Below are positions 23,416-36,659 of a stretch of DNA of 64,000 nucleotides, piece by piece (position 1 is the first letter of the stretch; each line of letters begins with the position of its first letter). Under the pieces are notes generated by a model. That model was not told the DNA's origin, ran no database searches, and was given only the letters and a program-made list of their open reading frames with translations. Position numbers and translations under genes: made by a program. The stretch covers positions 496,001-560,000 of the forward strand of contig JBCAMK010000009.1 of assembly GCA_038503065.1 (NCBI GenBank), in the 5' to 3' direction. Source of the stretch: Paragyromitra xinjiangensis (Eukaryota > Ascomycota > Pezizomycetes > Pezizales > Discinaceae).

Positions 23416-24077
23416 TACTTGGCGTGAAGTCCCAACAAATACCGAGGTTTTAACTATGGTCCGGGTGTAACTGTATTTCCAGCAGAGGTAGACTGTTTAA
23501 ACTCTGGTATTTGCTCTATTTCTAATGCTCATTGCAGGCTATGGCGCGCGGTCTTGAAGGTCGACCGGACAGCCATTTGTTTTCCTGCCTTGCCAAAAGT
23601 TATAATAGAGTTTCGACACTGTGATCTTAGATTGCCTAAATTTTCTTGGGTAGTTTAGCTCACTGAGAGTACCGAAATACTGACTCAAAAGGGGTGGCCG
23701 ATATATAAGGCTGTGTGCACTATTTTTTCGGAGTTGGTGGTGCAGAAACCTTCAGTTTGTGGCCTGTCCCGGGGTATCCTTTGGGCTAGTGAATGAGCAC
23801 CGACTGTTGATGGGCTGAAGCCGGCACGGGAATTAAAAAGAACTTACGCGTGATTTGGTAATGGTCCGCGAAGAGTACGGGCATCTATAATGCACAGGAA
23901 GCAGCGGGTGAACGAACGGTGGGCTAATACTTGAAAACAATATTACTGTAAGGAAGATAGGCACAAGCTCTGATAGCTTGCGAGAGTAATCATGAATGAT
24001 GAGAGAGTAAAATGGTTTGAGAATATCTGAAAGACACAATATTCGTAAAAATCGAGCACAATCCAATCTATATATCT

Positions 24078-26466
24078 CTATGCTTTGGCGTTCATCTCTG
24101 CTGTAATCTGGCCAATCTTGAGCAGTGCTCTTGGCGCGTCTTGCCATGGCATAAAGACCTCGACAAGCTGCAGTTAGAAAATCAGTTAGCAAATTATGAA
24201 ACTGGCCGACTGAGATGAAATCTTAGAGCTAGTTACCTGAATATGTGGCGCACTAGAGAACTTTTCATTAGTGAACAAATGCTCAATTTGTGACTTTGTC
24301 TTAACTTGGTACGAAGCCGATTTCTCAGAGTCTGCACCAAAAAGTTGAAGAATTTCGGTGTGATTCCAGGGTTGGATGTCATTGTAGATTGCTTTCATTC
24401 CGTGAATGATACGTTCGATCGTATACCTGTTGAAAATCCATACTAGTTAGATGGTAATCGAAGATTGGAATAGGCTCGGCAAAGAAATAAAAAATTTCGC
24501 GTACCCCCTGTTGTTAAGGACGAAAATTATGGGTTTCAGTCCATGTCTGACCATGGTACTGATCTCTTGTACGGTCAATTGCAAAGAACCATCACCAACG
24601 AATAAGATTACTCTCCTCTCGGGAGCATCCTCCTTACAGGCTAAGGCGGCACCCTGAAGCGCGCCAACGGAGTACCCGATGGAACCCCAAAGGACTTGGG
24701 AAATTGCTGTGACATTCTTCGGGAAGCGAGTCTCAAGAATACCGAAACTTGACGTTCCGCTAAAAATATGAATCACAGATTAGCACTCGCAAAAGTCATC
24801 TCCAGATTTGAAGTGGCGACAAACGTTTCAGTAATGACAACATCACCCTCCCTCAGCCACTGACCGACTCTTGGCCAAAACCAAGCATGGTTAATTTCTT
24901 GTGACAAAGTCTCCCTTTCCCTCTTCGGAATGGTATTCGACAACTCCGCCGTCGAATGCTTCTGAATCTTCGAGAAATCAAGCGTATCGAGCAACTTCCT
25001 AAGAACAGACTTCATCTGGATACCTGGGAATACAGAATAGCGGATCTACCAAATATCACTCGGTCACGTGCTGTTAATAATCACGAACATAACGCATGTA
25101 TATCCGGGGGAGATGTTTGTTGGATTACCTTTGTATGATCACTATGGAACTCGACAGTACTCTTTTTCGCGATATGGTAAGTGAATCCTCCAGAGTTGAA
25201 GTCACTCTGCAAACCACCGATGTAGAGGATGAGTTCTGCGCCGTCGACACGTTGCCTCACGTCGTCCCTGCTCGCATCTCCAACGTAAACACCGCCAAAT
25301 GGCAAGCTTTCTTCGTTAATGGCACCTTTGCCCATGGGCGAGACAAACGCCGGGAGTTCGGTCTTTTCGATGAGTTCGTGTAGCTCGTCGAGAACTCTAT
25401 GGCGGATGGCACAGGCGTCGGCGAGAATAATGGTGTTGCTTGATTTGTAGATCAAGTCGGAAATTACAGAGACGACTTCATCTTCCGTTTCCGTATTATT
25501 TGGCGGGATTTCGAGGTCAAGAGGGGTCTCAAGGAGCTTAGCATCGACCTCTCTGAAGACAACATTCGTGGGAAGACCTGGAGATGTTGACGTAAGTTTC
25601 TGGGCATATTTATGGGCATATTTATGGTGAAGTGTTAATAAAAACATACCAATATAGACGGGTCTGGCTTTGACCCAGCAGGCTTGCAGCACACGGTCTA
25701 TCTCGCTGGCGGCTTTAGTGGGATCATCTAAGATGGCTTGAGCTACAGAGATGTTCTCGGACATCTTCTCGAAAACCTTGAAATCTCCGTTCCCGAGAGT
25801 ATGATGGAGGAGAAGACCGCCTCTTTGGGAAGCGGTATGCGGGAGCCCGACTATGTGGACGACAGGAACGTGCTCACTGAAAGATCCAGCAACCTAGAGA
25901 AATTGAGTTAAGTTGGAAATTGGTGATGGGGTGTTTTTTTTAGGTGATATTTACACCAGCGAGAGCAGAAAGTTCACCTATAGCAAACGTTAGTACAATG
26001 CTCCAAACAATAGTGTATCCAGTCGGAACATCGAGCAACAAGATCTCTAGGAAATTTTGGGGATCTGAGTATTACATACCAACTCCAAAAGTAGTGACTA
26101 ACGCTGAGATACCCTTGATTCTAGCATAACCATCGGCAGCATATGCTTCAGAGGTAACTCGCATTAGCAATTGAACCTGAGTAGAATTGTTCAGAGGTAA
26201 GGCCTTACCAGCATTGAGTTCATTGCAGTTCCCAACCCAGTACAAGTCTGCATCTGGGAGAAGATCAAGGAGGGCGAGATTGAAGTCTCCCTGCATGTTT
26301 GTCAGTTGGCATTAGGCCTCTGGTGGCCGTTTCTCCAAGAGAAACATCAGAAGCAAATGGTGACTACGAAAGGCCATACCGGAAGACCATGAACACCACG
26401 AACACCGAGCTCGTGAAGCCTCTTGAAGAGATATTCTCCCACGCTGACTTTATCTGGGGAAGACAT
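24078..26466 (-). CDS. PDC1: Pyruvate decarboxylase (568 aa, ten exons)
   Basis: Exons on the minus strand: 26466-26380, 26290-26209, 26145-26080, 25977-25955 (23 nt), 25893-25650, 25577-25129, 25045-24825, 24759-24505, 24426-24237, 24167-24078. All junction phases agree and the product is 568 residues, the usual length. The enzyme converts pyruvate to acetaldehyde and CO2 with thiamine diphosphate and Mg2+ in the cytosol, feeding alcohol dehydrogenase or acetate formation. Motifs: start [21 protein letters not shown], cofactor-activating Glu53 in [22 protein letters not shown] histidine pair, [18 protein letters not shown], and the TPP/Mg2+ motif [11 protein letters not shown]...NN (~445-472). 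Nine small introns is many for this gene. Neighbours are spacers with no metabolic partner. Confidence 0.93.
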
Positions 26467-29400
26467 GCTGAAATTATGAGTGTTGATTGAGTTACGAAGA
26501 ATGAAGATGAAGAAGAAAAGATGTCAATTGAGTAATAGAGGCTTCTATGAGAAACTAAAACACAAGAGAGCAAACAGCTTCCAGGCGCGGGATTTAATAC
26601 TTAATCGTGTGAGGCCTACGGCCATGATATCTTGAGAAGACGCGGAGGCAACTCACAGTCAATAACGTACCACTTTCATCTGCATGCACTGCTCCTATCT
26701 CCGGAGGGGAACAACCATGACGACACCCATTCATCAGGCTACGGTTACGCTAGCGCCTGTCAATTTTTACCAAACAGTTAAGGAATGGCGGCGGATGCCA
26801 GGTTTGCTTATCCGAAGCACCCGACAACTCGTTCTCTTCTCCCCTCACCGATTCTCGCATGGTGCGGGTTTGCGAAAGTTTTGCGTGTTTATGAGAAAAC
26901 AGCTGTTTTTTGGTTGTTTTTAGCACCTTATCTACAAGGGTTTGCATGCATGGGGGGCGTGGAATCAAGCTTTTCCCACCGGTGACGAATTCGAGGCGTT
27001 GGGTGTGGCATAGTCACTTCTCCTCACAGATCTCCGGGAGGCTAAGTCACTCCACTACATTTCACCGCAAAGGGTCATATCATTGCAACTTACTATTTGA
27101 TTTATTAAGCGCCCAATACAGCATATAGTTTATGTATGGGAAGTAGTAAGCAGCTAGCATACTTGCCGCATAAGAGCATGTTCGTCCGGGTTTTAATCAC
27201 CCTGAGATTTGTCTGTGGATGATTTTAGCAGTATTGCCAGGGTTTGTTACCGCGTGCATGATTTTGCCTCATGTGCATGTATGGCCAAGAGCTTTTGTAA
27301 ATTGTAGGAATGATGGACTCGTTGATTCTTTCACTATGAAATTCATCTCTAGGACTAACTTGCGCCATGACAATCAAGAAATCTGTAGGCCCCAGCCGGG
27401 CAGAGCTGTGCTTGATCATGCCACAAGAAATCTGATGCGGATAGCAAAACTATAAGCAGTTAACTCGGGGGCATCCGATGTATGTATCTCGCGTCTTTAA
27501 GATGATATTTTTTATTGGACCAATTCCGGCGTGTTTTAGACTTCGAAACCTCGCTTTTTTGGTTGCGTTTGTACAATCACAACTCTTATCTGCTTGATTC
27601 CGTGGTGCGGAGGTGGTGTAGTTTAACCTTTGTTACGTGCAGGGAAGCCTAGGATGATAGGCCGAGGTTACATGTAGTTACTGTGCTTTTGCCACAAGCT
27701 CGAGATTTCGATACATCATGCATAGCTCGCCAACAAGAACAGCTGTTTTTGTGCTCATCTCGTATGATTCTCAGGTCTACGATTGATTGCCGACAACTAT
27801 AATTTGAGCTCAACCCATGAAGGTGGTTCTATGGCAGAATTTTCCGTTCTGAGGCCATTGGACGCGTGCTAACCACATATTATTAAGTGAACTAATTCTC
27901 TGCAATTGAGAGATGGAGAGGACCGGGACCGGGCCATCCGTAAATATGGTGTGATATCTGCGTGCTGGACTGGAAATCGAGCAACCCCTTCCCTGATGTT
28001 GGGAAGGGATTTTTTTTGATTCGATAAGTGTGCGGGCAACTGTCTTTATTTGACCCTATCATGCATTTCTGGAATCCCAAGCCGGAACGTTCCTCACATC
28101 GAATCGGGAAGTTATCTGTGGCGTTGTCGATCTCCGGATCTCACGAGAGGGTGAACGGAAGATTGAGGGCTCAATCACGTGAACACAAAAAGAATAATCT
28201 TCATTTGATAACATTGTCACCACATCACTCATAACAGCCCTCTGCACTCAATCTCCAAGCATCTCTTGGAAAAAAGTAGCAGCTAATAGCTGTTCGTCCA
28301 TCTAGACGGAAATACAATGATCCGGTCCCGGGTTCCGAACCGTTCGTGTGCCGTAAGCACTAGGAATCGCTTGTTGGTACCTGATCTAAGTAACAGAGCC
28401 ATAGAGAACTGTGAGGTCACATCCCGTTTCAATGTCTTGGAGCGGTAGATGTCACGACGTTTTGTGCAGCGGATGTTGAACCGTTGATATCTATTTATGG
28501 CACTGCACTTTATTAATAGAACTTCGCCAATATCGTGCTTTCACGATATGCTGTGTTTTTGGGGAAACAGCAAATACATGTATGTATGATGCCGTATCTT
28601 CCCTAGACATGGTTCTGATCCGGGCTACCATCTCGGTGCCAGTACGACCGAGCTAGATGAGATGCATAGTGTCTCGATGACATGGCTCATGAGATGGAAA
28701 TATATGATATGATGAGGCTACGATGCGAAAAAAGCTTTTATTAGTAGAAGCTATAAATACTGGTACTTTATTTAGGCTTCAATTGTGTACTCCGAGAGCT
28801 GAAGTCAAAAAGAAGGAAATCTTAATATGGAGATGTTACCGAATCATGGATTGGCCATGAAGTACCAGGTTACACGAGCAAACATACATTTTTTTTTTTT
28901 TTTAATAATGAATTTAATTCTGAAAACTATATCTTCAAAATAAGGATAGACCCTTTATGGGTATTCATCCTACGGCATGGTGCAAACATACATGTAACTA
29001 ATGCGATGTATTTTGCACCGTAAGCGAGACATCGGCAATGGGGATCCCGGCAAAGAGTTTCGGCGTAAAGCCCCAATGCAAAACCCTCAAGTCCCCGAGT
29101 CCGCTTATCGGGTTCTACTTTTGGCCGGTCCGTGAGATCTTTGTGGCTTTATCGGGGTGTAGAGCTTGTTCCTGGAAAATCCCCGGCACTGGGTCAGCCC
29201 CAGACAGGGCTTAGACAGGCTGAAAAGTAAGAAATGGCAGGGAAAGTACGCACGAAATGAGCGTCAGGCGAGCGAACAGGGGGGAGACAAGGAGGCACCC
29301 TCAAAGGGCTGTGCTGTGCCGCGAAGCACCCTCGGCGGCGAGACGACGACCCACAACAAACTGCTTTCTCTTTCGCCTTTATCGCTTGAGGGGGAAGAAG

Positions 29401-29777
29401 AAAAAAAAGCACACCAGGAAATCGATCACCTTACGCACGAGCCCGAAGAGAAAAACAACCCTGAAACGAAACGAAACGAAAGAAGAGAGACACAGAGAGA
29501 GAGAGAGAGAGAGAGAGATCGCCGCCACTGACTCGAGGCTGACAGCACGGTAGATTAGAGAGCTCGGCTGGGCCTAGTTTTCTACCCAGGCCCGCTCACG
29601 CACGACCACGCACGACCGCCCGCTAAGTCACGGATTCGCCCGCTGATGGTAACCGACAGTGTATGATACGAGCTGCTGTTTCTTTGATCGGGGTCCGTTT
29701 GGAACGTCGCTAAGAAATAAGTCATCAAAAGGGACTAAAGTAAGGGGGAGTTTTAGTAGGCAAGCGGAAGCCAAGTA
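26467..29777. other. Intergenic region and BCK1 5' leader
   Basis: Upstream of two divergent genes: pyruvate decarboxylase (-) and the MAPKKK (+). No further gene found. There are three TACATGTA palindromes (27669, 28575, 28989), a T run (~28890-28905) and a (GA)n tract. Purine-rich sequence from ~29160 to 29777 is probably the transcribed leader of the kinase gene. Confidence 0.5.
29494..29518 (+). repeat. (AG)n microsatellite in BCK1 leader
   Basis: About twelve AG dinucleotides, preceded by three ACGAA units, 260 bp upstream of the MAPKKK start codon. Purine-rich tracts are common in fungal promoters and leaders; length is likely variable between strains. Confidence 0.85.
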
Positions 29778-32700
29778 ATGGGATCGCGTCAACGCTCGGC
29801 GAGCGCTCTTTCACACCATAACCCTATTTTGAACAGCAGTAGCAGCAGTACTCCTTCGCCGGGAAGTATGAACGGAGGTTCCAGCATGAGTGGTGCAACA
29901 GGAACCCACTTTCTGCATGATCCCGATGTTCTGAACGAAATCCCAACATTCCAGGGGAACTCTCTACCCATTCCGACAGCCTTCGGCCCTGGATCAGCCT
30001 ACCCTACAACTCGGCCTAGAGCTCACACGAGTGCGGACTCGTCCCCCAATACTATGGGAGGAGGTATGTTTTCAGCAATGCAATCGCGACAGCCATCAAG
30101 GAACTCTATGGTTCAACACCAAGGAGGTATGCGCCATGTGTCTACACCGGCGCTGGACAATAATGGCCGGTTGCGGGGTGATGGTGGTAGCGGCGGGGGA
30201 ATGGGCACAATAATATCAGGAACAGCAACGGGAGGGATAGGAGGGGCAGGCGGTAGCAATGGGGGGTTCTCTATAGGGTCTCCGCCGTCGATGCAAAATG
30301 GCATGGCAATTCCACCTCCGCCTCCCCCGCCGCCCCCACCGCCTCTCAAGGACCCCGGCTACCATCCTGGTTATGCCACCGGTGGAAGAAGCCACGGACG
30401 AGAAGGGACGATGAACTACTACACCCATCTCCAGCAGCAGCACCTCCAGCACCAGCCGCAACCACAATACGGCGCGTACACACCCCATCAACATCTCCCG
30501 CTGTCCTCTTCGGTCCCCAAGTCCCAGTTAACCCCTTTGTCCGTGCCTCTTCACAACGGGGCCAGTGCAGCCAACTCTTCCACCATCAACGGCAACGGTA
30601 CCGTTGTCTACACCCCGCATATACATCCCCATCATCCGCCCCATCATCCCCAACGCCCTCCCCCTGAAGTGCCGCCTATGTACCATCAGCCATCTGCCCA
30701 GTCTTCAGAGAGTCTCGCTTCTTCCTTCGTACGCGCTGAATCTTCAGAAAGCGATTACATGACACCAGCAACCACCCACTCCACAGGCTCTTCAGTAGTT
30801 GTACAGCCAGGTAATCGTAGTGTTAGTTCCTCCAATCAGAACCCCTCGGGCATTACCCGGTCCTCCCATGTATCCCATTCGCAACAATCCCCCCTCGTAG
30901 CTTCCAATTCATCCGGCCCCCTCTCTCCCGATGTTGCTACAATTTGGACGCTTGACCGTGTTGTCAACTATCTCGAACGACACGAGTTCTCGCAGGAATG
31001 GCAGGAGGCCTTCCGTAATCTCAATATTTACGGCAAAGACTTTCTCGAGATGGGCCAGCATAACTCAACTAGTTTGCTGCACCACGTGCATCCGGAGGTG
31101 TTGAGAATCTGTGGGTCTAACGCTGATCCAGCGAAGGAGAAACAAGCTGCCAAGAACATCAAAAAAATGGTCAGGGAAATATTGAAATTATCGAGAGAAA
31201 TTCCCAACACCCCGCCATCTTCGGCTCCTAATCACCAAAGCTCTTCAGTTGAGAGAGGTGAATCGCCGAGTAAGCAACAAGCTCAATCTACAGGGTCGGT
31301 GGGCCAGAAGGGAGTTTCTACGGGGCGGAGTACAACCTTGCCGCTCATGGATACCGATGGGAGCACCATTTTGAGAGGTTCCAACGAGCCGTTCATGTCA
31401 AGGGGAAGTAGTGAGAGCGTGCTGCCACATCGAACTAACGGCTCAGACTCCGTTTCCAGGGGTAGGAACGAGTATTCCAAAGGGGCTCTTGGCAATGTCG
31501 ACCAGCTACAAGGACGGCACTCCCCATCAAACTCGGAAACAAGCATTCGAGAGCCCTCAGATAGCTATGGGTATGGTTCAACAGCAAAATCAACACTTTC
31601 AAGCTCTCCTCGAAACTCTCCTAGTCTAGGTTACCAGCCGGCACTCACGCGACACGGGAAGTCAAATTCTACAGAATCAATAGCTTCAAGCACAGTGAGC
31701 CATAGGCCTGGCGATGGTAAAGGAATAGAGAAGGCGCGTTTGGTTTTAGGAATCGCTCATAACCCGCAGCCAATTGCTCGGACGGACACACATGAGATGA
31801 AATCTGGGGGGACAGGTATTAGGGACAAGTTTCGCAAGAGGTTCCGGAAGGAGTCGAAGGACGAGGACAGTATGGACAATGGAGATGATTCACCAACTAG
31901 CCCAAGTTTGAGATCTGGGATTCCGAATCTCCCATTCGCGATTCCTGAACACAATACCAGTGATTCTTCGCTTGACCGACATTCCATTTCATCAGTAGAC
32001 GGACTAAGGGGTAGAGGGAAGAATTCGAGGTCGGCTAATGGGGTGAGCCAAGGGAAAAGGTTTATTTTCGTTACGAGAGATGGAAAAATTTGGATTTTGG
32101 TCGATATTTCACACCTTGATACTGTGGATGCCATCCGAAAAGAAATCTGTGAAAGCCTGATGCTTAACGAATGGGATGGGGCCCAGATTCATTTGACTGA
32201 GGTGGGCCAAGGAGCAAACGGTACGGAAATAATTCTATTTCGATTGCTTTCTGATAATATATAGCTGACACTTGGTCTGCAGATGAGCCTCTCACGGATC
32301 AGATGTTGATGCTGTCTTGCCGATCGAGAGGGGATAGTGTTGCCAGCTTGAAGTTTTTTGTTTCCCCCGCTCCGATGTCTGCCTATGAGTCCGCTTCTGC
32401 ACGAAGTACTGTTTACCAGGGATTAAACTCTCCAGCTGCGCTTGGCTTTTTCAACAGCGAGCAGACCCGAGGCTTGAAACCACAACCTCTGCAGTTGGAC
32501 CGAACGAGAAAGCAGTTAAATCGGCGTTCCTCCTCTCCTCACTTGGCGTCGTCAGAGAACTCAACTTTGACACAAAGCGATTTCAATACCCCAAATAGAA
32601 CTCTTGAGCAACTTTACGAAAACCATCAATCTTCCCCGCCACAGGCGCTTAATGATGTTGGCTTAGATGATTTGAGAGAGAGATTAGTACTTTTGAGGAG

Positions 32701-33637
32701 CTATCAAGATTTGAATATTAACAGCCCCCAAATCAATATTGTTGCCACTCCTAGTTCACCGCACGCTCCTCCCGGGCCCCATCCATCTATCCAGCCATCA
32801 CCTAATGATTCTGTCCCTGACCCAGGATCTGCATATCCAAGAAGTGACTGGGGAGGAGATACCTCAAGCCTAAGGCCAATGCCTCATAGAAATGATAGCA
32901 ACGCTTCCCCGATTGATGGCGGCTCTAGTCGTCCTGACGAACTGTTCTTCGGTGGTGATGTTGGCCGATCACCGGTCTCATCTTTCGGCACTATTGCCAA
33001 TGGCCCTCACAAAGGTTCTGCAGGTACTTCTCAGTTAGAGGCGGCAGCCCACAACCGTAGGCACGGGCTAGATTCGATTGTGCAGCAGCAGCAGCGAGAA
33101 ATGGAGCAGCACAAGAAGCTTAAGCAGTCGGAATCGGAGAGATTTAACGGTGGATTTAGTACCAGGGCTCAGCCAGGCCGTAGGCTCGTCGATTTTGATA
33201 ATCCAAGGTCATCGCCGTACGAAGACAAGCAGTTCGATTTATTGATACCACAGCGTAAGCCGCCGCCTCCACCGAGTAATCGTAATTCGGTTGTATCGCT
33301 ATCAAGGCGCGACTCCCTAGGTAGTAACAATTGGCTTCCAGATGATGGTGTAAGTCGTGCTGAGCATCAGCCGATAAGAAGAGCTAGTAATAAGAGAGGG
33401 AAGCAAGAGATGTCTGAGGTGGGAGCTCGAAGGAAGGCTGTGCCACCACGTACTGAACACGAACCAAGAGGATTCCCACCGACGAACAGTAGCCCAATTG
33501 GTGGTATTGGAAGTTCACTGCTTACAGCAGGTATGATGGGCGCCGGTATCACTAGAACACCAATTCCTTTCATGCCCAGGGAATTAATCAGAGAGCCAAC
33601 AAACTCGTCCACCGTGTCATTGCCTGCGTATAGTAGT

Positions 33638-33669
<32 letters not shown>

Positions 33670-36002
33670 GTCGCAGTCGCAGTCACAGCACGAACCTTCA
33701 AAGCAGCAGCGTGCGATCGCAAGTGTCAGTTTTGGTGAATCGGGTTCAAGTAGCCCTCGCTCAGGTGGGACCCCAATTAGCCCCGGCTTCACGTGGGGTA
33801 GAGGTAATCAATTATTCAAAATTCCTGACTACGAACCAGACAATGAAGCTGGTCCCGAGAAACTCACGTTGCAAATTCCAACGATGGATACCCCACGACA
33901 AGCTTCGCCTGAGATCAGCCCTGGCGATAGGGACGTCCCTCTAAGTATCCGCAAGTCGCAACTCGGCCCAGTTGGTGGGGAATCCCCATTTAGAGAAAAT
34001 GAAGTGCATTTCGATTCGGGACTACAGCAGGTTGAAGAAGATAGTGACGAGGATGATGGTTTGTTTGCTATCCCAATTTCTTCGAGAGGGGAGAAGCAGA
34101 AGGTGGAATTTCCCAAACCAGAGCCAGAGTTAGAGAGACAGCCAGATTCGCCAAAACCGGCTCCGGCAGGTGCAACGAGGGTTACCTTCGAGCCAATACC
34201 AATTACTTCAGCGACGGCTAGTGTCAGCGTGACTACACACTCGCCGCCAACCCCCGAGTTCGAAGAAGGTGACGATAAACTAGGGTTGAATTCACCCGCT
34301 GGGCGTCATGACATATCTGCTCCTGGTTCTGCCGTAGCATCTGCGCATTCTCCAGCAGACGCTTTCCTACGTATGAGTGGTATTGGTCGCCGAGACTCAT
34401 TTTCACAGGATAATTGGGCATCACGTCCTCCACCAGAGGCACTTATCAACCATCTTGACGAGTTCTTCCCGAATCTCGATCTGGATCAGCCAATTATTGA
34501 CGAGACTGTTAACTTGAACATATCACCCCCCATATCCCCCATAGTGGCTGCTGAGAATGAGCCAAGATCATACCAATTGACAGACAGTCCTGCGCCTGCG
34601 GAGGCATTCGCACCCGGCGATACAGCGACCGTAGCATTAGACACGTCAACGCTAGCAGTTTTAGGGTCGCCATCTGCTGTCCCGAAACCGAAGCAGACTG
34701 TACCAGGCGTAGCTCAACGCAACCTTGGTCGATCGCAGCTAGGTAGAATGAAGTCAATTCGTGAAGTCGCCAAGGGTGCGCACGAGCAGCGGAAGAGGTT
34801 CACCAATCCAAGTCTTACTGGCGTAAAGAATAGTGACCTGTTGCGTCGAAAGAGTACAAAACTGTTCGGAGCCCGCTTGACAGAAATCACACCACCGGGG
34901 CGCGGGGCCTCGCTATATCCTCACCAACCACAGGTACCGGTGCAGCAGCCGCAGCAACAAGCAGGCGGGATAAAGCGACAGGCAACGTTCAAATGGTTCA
35001 AGGGTCAGTTGATCGGCAAGGGAACATACGGAAGAGTATATCTCGGCATGAATGCTACGACAGGAGAGTTCTTGGCTGTGAAACAGGTTGAAGTATCGAA
35101 GCATGTGTCTGCGAGTGAAAGCGATCGTCAGAAAGAAATGATTGCTGCACTTAATCAGGAAATCGAGACGATGCAACATCTAGACCATGTTAATATCGTC
35201 CAATATCTCGGGTGCGAAAGGAAAGGATTGGAGATGAGTATCTTCCTCGAGTACATCTCTGGTGGGAGTGTCGGTTCTTGTTTGAGGAAGCATGGTCGTT
35301 TTGAGGAACCGGTGGTCAGGAGTTTAACGAGGCAAACTTTGAGCGGATTGGAGTATTTACATCGTGAAGGGATCCTACATAGGGATCTGAAGGCGGACAA
35401 TATTTTGTTGGATGTTGATGGAACCTGCAAGATCTCAGATTTCGGTATTTCGAAGAAGAGTGGTATGTATAGTAGAACTCTGGTAGGTTCTGTGCCCTTT
35501 GCTAATGACTTATTTGTGTTTAGATAACATTTATGGCGATGACCCCGGAAACTCGATGCAAGGCTCCGTCTTCTGGATGGCACCCGAAGTCATTAGACCT
35601 GAAAGGCAAGGATACAGCGCTAAGATCGATATTTGGTCCCTCGGGTGTGTGGTACTGGAGATGTTCGCTGGTCGTAGGCCATGGAGCAAAGAGGAAGTTA
35701 TCGGCGCCATCTACAAGCTTGGCAGCGAGCGACAAGCACCCCCAATCCCTGACGATGTTGCTGAAGTAATTTCTCCAAGCGCTATTGGATTTTTGGCGGA
35801 TTGTCATACGATGTAAGTCCCCCCCGGTTATCTCTGTATAAATTTCCGAATGCAGTGTTGACGACTTCTTAGTGAGCCGAGCGAACGACCGACCGCTGCA
35901 ACACTGCTGAATGAGCATGAGTTTTGCTCGCTAGATCCAAATTATAACTTCTTGGATACGAGCCTATTCCAGAAGCTCAGGGTTCAGGATAAGGGCAGTT
36001 AG
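29778..36002 (+). CDS. BCK1: BCK1-type MAP kinase kinase kinase of the cell-wall integrity pathway (2013 aa)
   Basis: Exons 29778-32220, 32283-35462, 35524-35812 and 35873-36002, with introns of 62, 61 and 60 bp. Domain order: Ser/Gly/Pro-rich N-terminus with a proline run near residue 180; SAM-like segment ~385-470 (IWTLDRVVNYLERHEFSQEW); a Ras-association/ubiquitin-like stretch ~755-835 (RFIFVTRDGKIWILVDIS...ICESLMLNEWDGAQIHLTE) crossing the first intron; a very long disordered linker with a glutamine run near residue 1267; and a kinase domain ~1718-1985. Kinase motifs seen: GKGTYGRVYLG, LAVK, HRDLKADN, DFGISKKSD, GSVFWMAPE, DIWSLGCVVLE. This order is that of BCK1/Mkh1/BckA/MIK-1, which receive the signal from protein kinase C and phosphorylate the MAPKK of the Slt2/MpkA cascade. 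STE11-type kinases are much shorter. The ATG at 29778 follows an untranslated leader; an upstream exon is not excluded. Confidence 0.9.
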
Positions 36003-36659
36003 CTGAGCTTTTTCTCCTTATGCGGGATTTTTTCTACTTCTACTGTTTCAATAGTTTATTCTTACTGTGCGTTGGTGTTGACGTGCCATCACCTCTCGTC
36101 ATTCGTTGTTTCTGTTTCTTTTGTTTCGTCTTAATTTGTGGGGTCAATCGGGATATATACGAAAAAGTTAGCGTGCACTCCATTGATTAAGGAATAAGGA
36201 GATAACTGGTGTGGGAGAGAAAGGTCACCTTCATTGCCTTGTGTTTTTTACTTTATTTGTGAATTTTCTTATCTCCTTTTGTCATTTATGGCGTTTTCTA
36301 GGGGTCTGAGTAATACTTACGATAGTCAAAGCCGGTATCTTTATGGTGGGCGGGATGAATGGGAGTGGATCATGAATACCAAGTTTTTTTCCATAAGTTT
36401 GATAAAGTATAAGGTATAAGGAATCGGGAATAGGTGTTTCCTTAAAACTTAGGGAATCTTATGCACAGCACTACAATCTTGATGCCTAGAGAACCTTTGG
36501 ATAAGCCATTCCATCCAGAGAGGTTATAACCCCTCTAGGGTAAGTTCTCCAGACATAACGGTTCAAGCTGAAGTTTAGAAGAACCATTAGCGATGTCCAA
36601 GGGCTGAAATGAAACCTTAAGGACAGAGTCCAGAGATCTTCGCTTGTTGCCCGCATCTC

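Larger units (their letters stand above)
20862..24077. other. Intergenic region with MITE-like elements
   Basis: No gene found. It contains two TA-flanked inverted-repeat elements (22078-22234, 23154-23415), three TACATGTA palindromes (20965, 22851, 22871) and otherwise AT-rich sequence full of stop codons. Confidence 0.55.
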
